Part shown: piece by piece, positions 45,301 through 55,421 of the stretch
How the letters are laid out: each line of letters opens with the position of its first letter
How positions within the stretch are numbered: the first letter of the stretch is position 1
NCBI RefSeq assembly: GCF_032854445.1
Contig: NC_088296.1
Coordinates: 11,570,706 to 11,634,705 of the forward strand
Source of the DNA: Liolophura sinensis
Taxonomy: Eukaryota; Mollusca; Polyplacophora; Chitonida; Chitonidae
Direction of reading: 5' to 3'
Length of the DNA stretch: 64,000 nucleotides
The notes under the pieces: model-generated
Told to the model about the DNA's origin: nothing
What the model saw: the letters and a program-made list of their open reading frames with translations, nothing else
Databases searched by the model: none
Translations under genes and position numbers: made by a program

Positions 45301-47345
45301 TGTGTACATTCATCACAACCTCGCAGGTGGTAAATGACCATGCTTACATTGGCCAATGTCTACATTCATCACAACCTCCCATGTGGTAAATAACTATGCT
45401 TACATTGGCCAGTGCCACATTCATTACAACCTCCCATGTGGTAAATAACCATGCTTACATTGGCCAGTGCCTACATTCATCACAACCTCCCATATGGTAA
45501 ATGACTGCTTCCATTGGACAATGTGTACATTCATCACAACCTCGCATGTGGTAAATGACCATGCCTACATTGGACAATGTGTACATTCACCACAACCTCC
45601 CATGTGGTAAATGACTATGCTTATATTGGCCAGTGTTTACATTCATCACAACCTCCCATGTGGTAAATGACCATGCTTACATTGCCCAATGTCTACATTC
45701 ATCACAACCTCCCATGTGGTAAATCACTATGCTTATATTGGCCAGTGTTTACATTCATCACAACCTCCCATGTGGTAAATGACCATGCTTACATTGGCCA
45801 ATGTGTACATTCATCACAACCTCGCAGGTGGTAAATAACTATGCTTACATTGGCCAATGTCTACATTCGTCACAACCACGCAGGTGGTAAATGACTATGC
45901 TTATGTTGGCCAATGTCTACATTCATCACAACTTCCCATGTGGTAAATGACCATGCTTACATTGGCCAATGTCTACATTCATCACAACCTCCCATGCGGT
46001 AAATGAACATGCTTACATTGGCCAGTGCCTACATTCGTCACAACCTCTTATGTGGTAAATGACTGCTTACATTGGCCAATGTCCACATTCATCACAACCT
46101 CCCATGTGGTAAATGACTATGCTTACATTGGCCGGTGCCTACATTCATCACAACCTCCCATGTGGTAAATGACTATGCTTATGTTGGTCAGTGTCTACAT
46201 TCATCACAACCTCGCAGGTGGTAAATGACTGTGCTTATGTTGGCCAATGTCTACATTCATCACAACCTCCCATGTGGTAAATGACTGTGCTTACATTGGC
46301 CAATGTCTACATTCATCACAACCTCCCATGTGGTAACTGACCATGCTTACATTGGCCAATGTCTACATTCATCACAACCTCCTATGTGGTAAATGACTGC
46401 TTACATTGGCCAATGTGTACATTCATCACAACCTCTCATATGGTAAATGACCATGCTTACATTGGCCAATGTCTACATTCATCACAACCTCCTCTGTGGT
46501 AAATGACTGCTTACATTGGCCAATGTCTACATTCGTCACAACCTCCTATGTGGTAAATGACTGCTTACATTGGCCAATGTCTACATTTATCATAACCCCC
46601 TGTGTGGTAAATGACTATGCTTACATTGGCCAGTGCCTAAATTCATCACAACCTCCCATGGAAATGACCATGCCTACATTGGACAATGTGTACATTCATC
46701 ACAACCTCGCATGTGGTAAATGACCATGCTTACATTGGCCAATGTCTACATTCATCACAACCTCCCATGTGGTGAATGACTATGCTTACATTGGCCAATG
46801 CCTACATTCATCACAACCTCGCATGTGGGAAATGACTATGCTTACATTGGCCAATGTCTACATTCATCACAACCTCCCATGTGGTAAATCAATATGCTTA
46901 CACTGGCCAGTGTCTGCATTCGTCACAACCTCCCATGTGGTAAATGACTATGCTTACATTGGCCATTGCCTACATTCATCACAACCTCCCATGTGGTAAA
47001 TGACTATGCTTACAATGGTAAATGCCTACATTCATCACAACCTCGCATGTGGTAAATGACTATGCTTACCTTGGCCAATGTCTACATTCATCACAACCTC
47101 CCATGTGGTAAATCAATATGCTTACACTGGCCAGTGTCTACATTCGTCACAACCTCCCATGTGGTAAATGACTATGCTTACATTGGCCATTGCCTACATT
47201 CATCACAACCTCCCATGTGGTAAATGACTATGCTTACAATGGTAAATGTCTACATTCATCACAACCTCCCATGTGGTAAATGACCAGGCTTACATTGGCC
47301 AATGTCTACATTCATCACAACCTCCCATGTGGTAAATGACCTAAA
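42340..47345. repeat. 5-kb satellite-like array, ~56-bp unit
   Basis: Roughly 90 copies of a unit made of acattggccaatgtctacat, tcatcacaacctcccatgtg, gtaaatgactatgctt. Many units lack 2 bp (gactgctt instead of gactatgctt), so the period alternates between 54 and 56. Variants recur in blocks (for example 44950-45420 and 46700-47000 share the same order of variants), which points to segmental duplication inside the array. Each unit carries the palindrome attggccaat. Open frames up to 123 codons are by-products. Confidence 0.97.
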
Positions 47346-47534
47346 ACTTTGCCTATCACATTTGGCCGGATTCTAAGAGCTGTATTGACCGTAGAAAGTT
47401 TTTTTGAAGCTTCTTTGGAAGGTATTTCGATATCCTACTGTTAAAATGTAACTTTCAGCACCCAAAGTTGTGTTTTTTTTACTTTTCTTGGCCTTTAACA
47501 ATTCCTTTTTTTTGGTGTTTTTAGGTTTTCTGAT

Positions 47535-47617
47535 TGCTTAGTGTTTAATACAGTTCTGAAGAATTTTTCACTTGTATGTATTGGACAGCAGTCAGGGTTA
47601 TGGGTGAAGGAAACCGC
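47535..47617 (-). mobile_element. SINE type D, 3' part, left of the 17-bp array
   Basis: Reverse orientation: tagtgtttaatacagttctg, aagaatttttcacttgtatg, ggttatgggtgaaggaaacc. The rest of the element appears on the other side of the array (48300-48415). Confidence 0.6.
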
Positions 47618-48300
47618 AGAGCACAGTAAACTGCAGAGCATAGGAAACCTCAGAGCATAGGAAATCACAAAACATAGGAAACCATAGAGCATGGGAAACC
47701 ACAGAGTATAGGGTTTTGCAGAGCATAGGATACCACAAAACATAGGAAACCACATAGCATAGGAAACCACAAAACATAAGAAACCAGAGAGCATAGGAAA
47801 CCACAGAGCATAGGATACCGCAGAGCATAGGATACCACAAAACATAGGAAACCACAGAGCATAGGAAACCACAAAACATAAGAAACCACAGAGTATAGGA
47901 AACCACAGAGCATAGGATATCGCAGAGCATAGGATGCCACAAAACATAGGAAACCACAGAGCAGAGGAAACCACAAAAGATGAGAAACCACAGAGCATAG
48001 GAAACCACAGAGCACAGGATACCGCAGAGCATAGGATACCACAAAACATAGGAAACCACAGAGCATAGGAAACTGCAGAACATAGGATACCACTTAGCAT
48101 AGGATAACACAAAACATAAGAAACCACAGAGCATAGGAAACTACAGAGCATAGGATACCACAAAACATAGGAAACTGCAGAGCATAGGATACCACAAAAC
48201 ATAGGAAACCAAAGAGCATTGGATACCGCAGAGCATAGGATACCACAGAGCATAGGAAACTGCAGAGCATAGGAAACTGCAGAGCATTGTAATGCACAGT
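47618..48300. repeat. 17-bp minisatellite grown inside a SINE
   Basis: About 40 copies of aggaaaccacagagcat with a frequent alternate form aggataccacaaaacat, giving partial 34-51-bp higher-order units. The sequence just left of the array (gaaggaaaccgcagagcac) is SINE body, so the unit was probably captured from it. Minus frames up to 296 codons are by-products of a stop-free unit. Confidence 0.93.
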
Positions 48301-48415
48301 ATACCATAGACCTCCTGACTTGAAGCTGCAGCCAAAACAAAAAAAGAGCGAGGGCTGGATTTAAACATCCCACCTCAATAGTCAAGGGCTTGATGGTTGC
48401 ACTGCATCAGTGTTT
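48301..48415 (-). mobile_element. SINE type D, head part, right of the 17-bp array
   Basis: cctcctgacttgaagctgca matches the type D copy near 20965. It is followed by a reverse-oriented tRNA-like region (ggctggatttaaacatccca, agggcttgatggttgcactg). Confidence 0.55.
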
Positions 48416-48418
48416 CAA

Positions 48419-48493
<75 letters not shown>
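48419..48493. repeat. (TA)n microsatellite
   Basis: About 75 bp of TA with one TG interruption. Confidence 0.97.
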
Positions 48494-48559
48494 ATTTCAT
48501 GAACACGTTTCGTTTCTGACATTTTTTTCTCATAAATAAACTTGTCTTCAAGTTATTTT

Positions 48560-48690
48560 AGCCATATTTGGGAAGGTCTACCAGCAATATGGTTGGTTGT
48601 CAGTTTCATTTACTTCCACCATAATGCTGGCCTATGTCAAATGGAAACATTCTTAAGTACAATGTAGAACTCCAATCAAATTAATGATAA
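48560..48690 (+). mobile_element. SINE type A, strongly diverged
   Basis: atttgggaaggtctaccagc, caccataatgctggcc, attcttaagtacaatgtaga and aatcaaatt keep the order of the type A body and tail. Confidence 0.7.
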
Positions 48691-48827
48691 GCCCATATTT
48701 TAGGAATGGCGGGAGGGAGAGGATTTTGAAGATCACGATCAACAGGAAACCTTTTTCCCTAGCCAAGTATCCCTCATCGCATCTGAATTCAACTTGTAGC
48801 CTCTTTTGTAAGTTACTATTCTGATTC

Positions 48828-49218
48828 TAGATTGACACTAGCTGACCATTAACGGACTTGACACTAGCTGACCGTTAACGTACTTGACACTAGCTGACCA
48901 TTAACGGACTTGACACTAGCTGACCATTCACGGAATTGACACTAGCTCAACATTAACGGACTCGACACTAGCTCACCATTAACGAACTTTACACTAGCTC
49001 GCCATTAACAGACTTGACACTAGACCACCACTAACGGACTTGACACTAGCTCACCATTATCGGACTTGACACTAGCTCACCATTAACGGACTTGACACTA
49101 GCTCACCAATAACGGACTTGGCACTAGCTCACCATTAACGGACTTGACACTAGCTCACCATTAACGGACTTGGCACTAGCTCACCATTAACGGACTTGAC
49201 ACTAGCTCACCATTAACA
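48828..49218. repeat. 26-bp minisatellite
   Basis: About 15 copies of gacttgacactagctcacca + ttaacg, with ctgacc variants at the left end. Confidence 0.95.
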
Positions 49219-49379
49219 CACTTTTATCAGGCTTAATTTTGGGATCATTCCATCACAATACACGTCACTTTAGGTAATAAGGACCCAGGTAGAGTTTGTC
49301 AGGCATAGAATTATTCCTGTGCACCACCATTTTAGGGACAGGCATGTACAATCAATGGAATTACACCCACATGTATGAC

Positions 49380-49726
49380 CGCCCCGATACCACAGTTGGT
49401 AGAGCGTCCGCTTCGGGATCCAGGGTCAATCCTGGGTCAAGTCACACCTGAGACCTTAAAAGAGGAAGTTGTAACTCCCTCGCTTGGCGTTCAGCATGAA
49501 GGGGATAGTGCAACGACTGGTTGACCTGTATCATTATAATAGCTCGGGCAGGGCGGCTCACTTGCCTCCGATAAGGCTTCTCAGTGAAGCAGCACTAGAT
49601 AAAAGAGTGGTGGAAATCTGTCCTGCAACAAGGAGACACATAACATGTAATCTAAGGATTCCTTCTTTGTCATATGAAAATTGTTACGTACGACGTTAAA
49701 CCCCACGCACTTACTCACTCACTCAC
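49380..49726 (+). mobile_element. SINE type B, near full length, with target-site duplication
   Basis: The complete tRNA-like head (cgccccgataccacagttgg, tagagcgtccgcttcgggat, B-box gggtcaatcctgg) is followed by the full body (gcgttcagcatgaaggggat) and the 3' module (gttacgtacgacgttaaacc), then (ctca)n. The duplication acacccacatgtatg (left) and acacccacgtgtatg (right) flanks it. Confidence 0.97.
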
Positions 49727-49902
49727 ACCCACGTGTATGTGTTTATTTGGTTGTTCACGATGATAAGGCATTTTTCACATTAACAGTCAGCTTGTGGTAA
49801 TCCAAAGACTTGTAGCAAGATATGTGTAGGTCTACTGGCAAAGATTTCCACAGGTGACGACCTGCCAAGGCTGGTTTTGAACCCATACTTTGGGTGTTCT
49901 GG

Positions 49903-50147
49903 GAATTGATTTATTTATTTTTGTGTGGGTGTGTTTTACGCCATACTCAAGAATATTTCACTTATACGACAATGGCCAGCATTATGGTGGGAGGAAACGA
50001 GGCAGCGCCTGGAGGATACCCACGACCATCCACAGATTGATGTCAGACCTTCTCACGTACGACCGGAGAGGAAGCCATCATGAGCTGGACTTGAACTCAC
50101 AGCGACCGCACTGGTGAGAGGTTCCTGGGTCATTACGCTGCGCTATC
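49903..50147 (-). mobile_element. SINE type A, nearly full length
   Basis: Reverse orientation: gtgtgttttacgccatactc, the body (acccacgaccatccacagat) and most of the head (gagaggttcctgggtcatta, cgctgcgcta). The last ~30 bp of the head are missing. Confidence 0.93.
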
Positions 50148-50341
50148 CAGAAATTGAAAAGCATTAGTGCCTTTGTTAACTTGACCACTTGACCTTGCCC
50201 CAAAAATTCCATGTAAGTTCAGGTGTGGACTCTGCTGAAAACAGCCATCGCAATACGCTTACGTTTACACATAAGTATGTAAATTCTGGAGTAAACTGAA
50301 ATAAAACACAATGCTTCATGAACATTAACTCAAAGAACATG

Positions 50342-50475
50342 GGTCTGACAGCAACCTGCAGATGGGCGTGGTTTTTCCCCGGGCTGTGCCCGGTTTCCTC
50401 CCACCATAATGCTGGCCGCCGTCGTATAAGTGAAATATTCTTGAGTACAGCGTAAAACACCCATCAAATAAATCC
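50342..50475 (+). mobile_element. SINE type A, 5'-truncated
   Basis: Starts gggtctgacagcaacctgca, then the intact 3' body and tail (attcttgagtacagcgtaaa). Confidence 0.92.
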
Positions 50476-52080
50476 AATCAAAGAACATCAAGAACAGAAA
50501 ACTGCATGACCAGAGTGAAATTTGAACTGATGTTTATTTTGTATAGCAATAATATGACAGAGCCATGGTTTTCAGGAAACACTCAGACAGAGGGGAAGGC
50601 AAACATCCAGAGCACATCTTGCCTTAATTGTCAGTAATGATTGTCTTACAATGTATAAATAACGCCTCAAAACTTGCCAATAAACGTTTCTAGATATGAG
50701 ACACCATTTTCTTGAATTTTTGGTTAATAAATGCTTCATTTGTAAAACAGAAGAAAGCAGTAGTAGATTGGCCTAATATTACTACATTTCAGTACTTCAA
50801 ACTGTTACAAGGAGAGACTGTCAGCGGCCGTTGGCATAAAAAGCTCTTTCACAAAACGTATGAATCATTGAACAGGCAGCTGTTTCTAAAATTTGGGACT
50901 TAATAAAATGCCATGTTACACAGCTTTGTACATACTACACACTTGGGCTCCTACATCACTTTGTACTGTCATGACACGATGCCTGTGAACTTCTATCTGT
51001 ACATCTTATCCCTTCCTTAATAAGTTACCGAGGTTACTAATCCCTTTGGGGTTTGAACTGACAACAATTGTAATCCATACACACATTCGCTGGCAGAGTC
51101 TCCACCCTTTCCATTGGCAGATTGCCAGAGCATTCCATTCTGCTGTACTCAATACCTTATGATGTCCAGGAAAGGGAAACACAGCCAAAGGCGTCCTCAC
51201 ACTACTGGATGCTCCCCACGGCCTACCGTTACCTCAATTACATGTACATGTATTGGTACTCATGCCACAGAGATGGGTTTAATCTGAATCCTGGGATCAT
51301 ACCAGTCTTTAACATATATCCAAAGACAAGGTGCAAAACTGCCAATACTTCCTCTCACCACTGGTATCAGTATTACTGCCAAGATTTATTTTCATGTACA
51401 GTTTAGTGGTTTGGAGTTAAGCAATGTTATCTGATCAGATTTTTCAGAAATTTCAACGAAAGGTAACATGTAACTTCTTTTGAATACCCATAAATATTTC
51501 TAAATACATGTTATCTCTTTTGCATATCAAATCAAAATTTTCTTCAGAAGAATATTTAAGCATAAAATGCCAAACATAACAAATTTTTGATAGTCTAATT
51601 ATATTGTATATGTATTTGTAAACAAGTTACAAAAGAAGCTTTCTGCACTTTTGCTCACAGTGCACTGGACTGGAGCTTTGTAAGGTTTAAAAGCCAGCCT
51701 ATCAATAGACTTACACATACGCAACTTAGGCGTATGGCCAGCTTCACTTTTTCAAATCTCATTTCTGCAAAAAAAAAACTTTCTTTTACTCTCTTTAATG
51801 CTAATGACAAAACATGGCCATCGTCACGAATTAAGACTTTTGTTACACGTTTGTACAATAAAGCCTTAACAAATTCAAAAAAAATTTGCAAATTTGAAAA
51901 CATAATTCATATTAATCAATTGTATGTATTGATCCAGTAAGGGTGCAATAAACTTCACAGAAATAAAGAAATGATCTGTCCCGATATGATAGCTTCTAGA
52001 CATGCAGCTGTAGACATTGGACTAGTACCTCTAACATGGAATTTTTTGAGGGTACAGAGCATGTACGGTTGTCGGGGCCA
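50476..52080. other. Anonymous AT-rich DNA, possible distal 3' flank of MCC
   Basis: No secure exon. A minus-strand AATAAA near 50533 could end a very long MCC 3' UTR, but closer candidates exist (54.45 kb). Confidence 0.25.
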
Positions 52081-52527
52081 TATACAGGGTGGAGCAAAAT
52101 TCATGACCCATAGGCAATTTACTACAGAATTTTTTTTTATTCATTTTTAACATAATTTGGATCATTTACATATCATGTATAAGTTAACATGACAGCACAT
52201 TTCCAGGGAAATGGATTGGACGATGAGGGCCGGTTGAACGGCCACCGAGATCTCCGGATTTAAGTCCTTTGGATTTTTTTTTACGGGGACATGTTAAATC
52301 AGTGGTTTATGCTAACAAACCAAGAACATTACAAGCGCTAAAAGATAAAATCACACAAGAAATTGAAACCATAAAAAGGAATAACTCTATGCTTCGAAAT
52401 GTGCAAAGATCATGTGTCTCCTGAGTAAGAAAGTGTTTGGGGGAAGGTGGAAAGCTGTTCAAACACTTACTGTAAACTGTAAATTGTAAATTGCCTAGGG
52501 GCCCAGACTTTTGTTCCACCCTGTATA
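52081..52527 (+). pseudogene. Tc1/mariner (IS630)-type transposon remnant, internally deleted
   Basis: The ends are inverted repeats in TA context: tatacagggtggagcaaaat on the left and ttgttccaccctgtata on the right. On the plus strand 52225-52475 resembles the C-terminal part of a Tc3/mariner-like transposase: the catalytic-core word PPRSPDLSPLDFF is followed by GHVKSVVY and KPRTLQALKDKI-like sequence. An in-frame TGA after VQRSCVS and the loss of the N-terminal two thirds show it is dead. At 447 bp it is far shorter than an autonomous element (~1.3 kb or more). Confidence 0.85.
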
Positions 52528-53679
52528 TTTCATTTTCTGGTGCTGAAACTGACATGTTTTCAACTAGGAGATCATCATGAATTGAAAACAAACCTCAAGA
52601 CTCTTTCTTAAGATCAACACAACTCTCATAAACAGGCTACACAAGGGCAAAATGCTACTGATGTGTAGCTAATGCCAGTGATGTGTTCAAAGCTAATGTT
52701 CTATTGCAATGTTACCATTCTGAACAGCATTCTGAGTCGAATTGTTATGGTTTTATATATCGCTATTCCCTATGTTGCAATGTTCTGTAATGTAATACAT
52801 TATTTTGTTGTCATTAATTAATTTTCTGAATTTTGCACTGCACTGTTTTGCAATGATCTGTATTGTTATCTTCTGCACTGCATAGCAAATCTCTGTCGTA
52901 ATTTTCTACAATGAAATGCCATGTTTGCTATGTTCCATAATATAATAATATACACACTCTTCTTTGCAATATTCAGTAAAGTACATGTAACTTCTATGAC
53001 GTAAAGTCTTTTTTTTGCTATTTTCATTCTGTCACTATGTAAGCCATTAGACTGTTACCATGGTTACATGAAGAATACATGTATGAGATACATGTAGATC
53101 AATATACGAATGCACCATTGCTATTATGCAAAATGTAATAAACCTACAAAAAAAACGTATCAAAAAACGAGCGATAATATACAATGTAAAAACAGGTATC
53201 ACACAGTTTTAATAAAAACAGCATGTGGAGGATCATAAAGCAGTTTCGCACAAAATACTGTTCTTTTGCATCATTGGTTGGTTTTTGCCAAGTCATTTGC
53301 ATATGCATATAAACACATGCATGCATAAGATCAAATTCAATGCCATGGATTGTCACATAAAATGAACTTAACTCAAGGAATTAAGTTACAGAAAAATGCA
53401 TGTTTTGAAATACAATGCCAAGTATACAGTGTACAATAACCTAAGTGTGCATATTTACACATTCATGATAAATACATGTTTGACAAGCCGTTCACTGTAT
53501 TTTGAAACAATTCTGTTTTAGGCTGACATACACATGAAACAATACAAGCATATTAGTGACTTCAGATACTGATATTTTCTTCATTTATACTGTACACCAA
53601 GTACGGTTTGCACCCAACTGTCCACACTCATTTTAGCCACATGTATGATAGATTACCCACTTAAGTTTTGCACAAAACT
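52528..53679. other. Anonymous AT-rich DNA
   Basis: No exon or named repeat. Contains degenerate tgcaatgtt/ctgtaatg words at 52690-52990. Confidence 0.3.
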
Positions 53680-53970
53680 GTCCAAATTTGCTTCAGGTTC
53701 ACTGCATGTCCAGTGAGACCCAGCAAGACAAAACTGTCCAAATTTGCTTCAGGTTCACTGCATGTCCAGTGAGACCCAGCAAGACAAAACTGTCCAAATT
53801 TGCTTCAGGTTCACTGCATGTCCAGTGAGACCCAGCAAGACAAAACTGTCCAAATTTGCTTCAGGTTCACTGCATGTCCAGTGAGACCCAGCAAGACAAA
53901 AGTGTCCAAATTTGCTTCAGGTTCACTGCATGTCCAGTAAGACCTAGGAAGACAAAACTGTCCAAATCAA
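53680..53970. repeat. 56-bp minisatellite
   Basis: Five copies of a unit starting aaaactgtccaaatttgctt, then caggttcactgcatgtccag, tgagacccagcaagac. The first four are nearly identical, so the expansion is recent. Confidence 0.95.
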
Positions 53971-54229
53971 TTCAGCTCAATGTCTTGCACAAAACCGCAT
54001 GAAATAAGTTAAGTAAAAACTAGTCCAAGAAACATTTTGCAAGCTAGCATTAATCACACATAAAATGTTTGCTGTAGCTATTCTTTTGCAACAATTGCAG
54101 CTGTCCCAAAATCCTTCTTCTAGTTGCAGTGTCAATAGGGTAAGACTATCAGTGATTTCTCGCAAGGTCAACACCAACATACATATAGCCTTCCATTTTG
54201 AAGTTTTTTTCCTTTTCTAATGTTTGCAG

Positions 54230-54303
54230 AGGAGTACCAGGCACCATTCTACCACCAGTTGATGCACCATAGACTCACCACAGTCAAAACTCTGGCAGAC
54301 TAG
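54230..54303 (+). CDS. Candidate terminal exon of an unknown plus-strand gene
   Basis: A strong polypyrimidine acceptor (ttttccttttctaatgtttgcag-like, ending 54229) precedes 23 open codons, EYQAPFYHQLMHHRLTTVKT + LAD, then TAG at 54301-54303. The residue composition looks protein-like, but I find no upstream exon with a fitting phase and it lies antisense to the MCC 3' flank. It may be fortuitous. Confidence 0.2.
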
Positions 54304-54445
54304 CTGAATGCCTTTCGCAGCTTTTACCATACAGATCATTACATCCCAATTATCCAACCAGAAGCACCCAGATAATATTGACTCTAACTTCAACAAGGAA
54401 GCACAATCCTGTAAGTCAGAATGGCATGCTTGCTCTGTTACGCTT

Positions 54446-54502
54446 CGGTTTATTTCACATGAATTTGGTTTATTTCACATGAATTCGGTTTATTTCACAT
54501 GT
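54446..54502. repeat. Three copies of an ~18-21-bp repeat
   Basis: cggtttatttcacatgaatt is repeated three times. On the minus strand each copy holds AATAAA, so this is also a candidate poly(A) region for MCC. Confidence 0.75.
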
Positions 54503-54503
54503 T

Positions 54504-55343
54504 ATCTTCTGCATACAAGTATGCCACGGATTGCCAGTGGTTTTCCGTCATACACATAATCCCATCCTATGAGGTTCCGAAGTTGCACTAACCTCCTTAT
54601 TCACACACATTGAGCTGTAGGGTATGGATGAGGCGTAGTCAGGCCTGTATAAAAACGTCTACCTGTACCCTGCATTATACATGTACACTACAGACAAACA
54701 TGTGGAAGTCCAGAGAATTATGTTGTTAAAACATCGGGCAAAACTTCCGGGAAATCACTTTTCTATGAACACTTTCACTTTCGCCGATTTCACTGTTTGC
54801 CAGACAAGTACATGTTTCTCTGCGAACAAGAGCTGTGTTCGATGAGCTTGCACAACTTCAACACATCTGGCCAGAAAAATTTCCAACTTCATTCAACTTT
54901 TTATCTCGTGGTTGATGTATGACACTCCTTTCCGGGGTCAGCCCAAAGAGATGTTGTCGTTGTTGCTCACAAAACAATCCACAACCTGCTCATATGTCCC
55001 TTCAGCTACACATACAAGAAAGAGCACGGTTGTAGCTACATTTATATGTTCACGTCACAAGAGCAGTTCTTGGCACAGACAGTTCCACATGTCAACAATG
55101 TCAACAACGTATAGTCAACACAGCTTCCAATGGCTTCTACAATCCCAAGAATTCTGTCCAATCTCAGAAAAGGTAAATCACCTTGCACATTTGTACATTC
55201 ACTTAATTAAAAATGTCATTTCCCATGGTGGCATAAATATACATGTACACTGTAGGTATCTGAAATAATCTCATGGGTTGTCATGGAAACAAATAATGAA
55301 CACAGCCAATCACAGGGTTAGAATTTCAGATCTGCAGTAAATG
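54504..55343 (-). promoter_or_regulatory. Probable MCC 3' UTR (proximal part)
   Basis: Sequence downstream of the MCC stop codon to the first AATAAA cluster on the minus strand (54446-54502). The length is inference. The 118-codon plus frame at 54912-55268 is unrecognised and antisense. Confidence 0.35.
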
Positions 55344-55421
55344 CTATAAAGACGTTTCATTGGTCGGTGGCCTGGATGTTTCCTCTTCTAGCAGGGCCAC
55401 TCTTTGCTTCAAGAGATTTAT
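55344..55421 (-). CDS. MCC: MCC last coding exon
   Basis: 25 codons plus TAG after TTTCAG, phase 0. It encodes the end of the coiled coil (LLKQRVALLEEE) and SRPPTNETSL. The last four residues, ETSL, are a class I PDZ ligand (x-S/T-x-L), the same as in vertebrate MCC. Confidence 0.96.
   Translation of the reverse strand: MNLLKQRVALLEEETSRPPTNETSL

Noticed and set aside
42340-47345. CRISPR-like regular array
   Set aside because: Units are continuous with no unique spacers, and the genome is eukaryotic.
47495-48385. 296-codon and overlapping minus frames rich in Cys, Leu and Phe
   Set aside because: A 17-bp stop-free unit keeps all three frames open; different frames give equally long products, which argues against selection for a protein.
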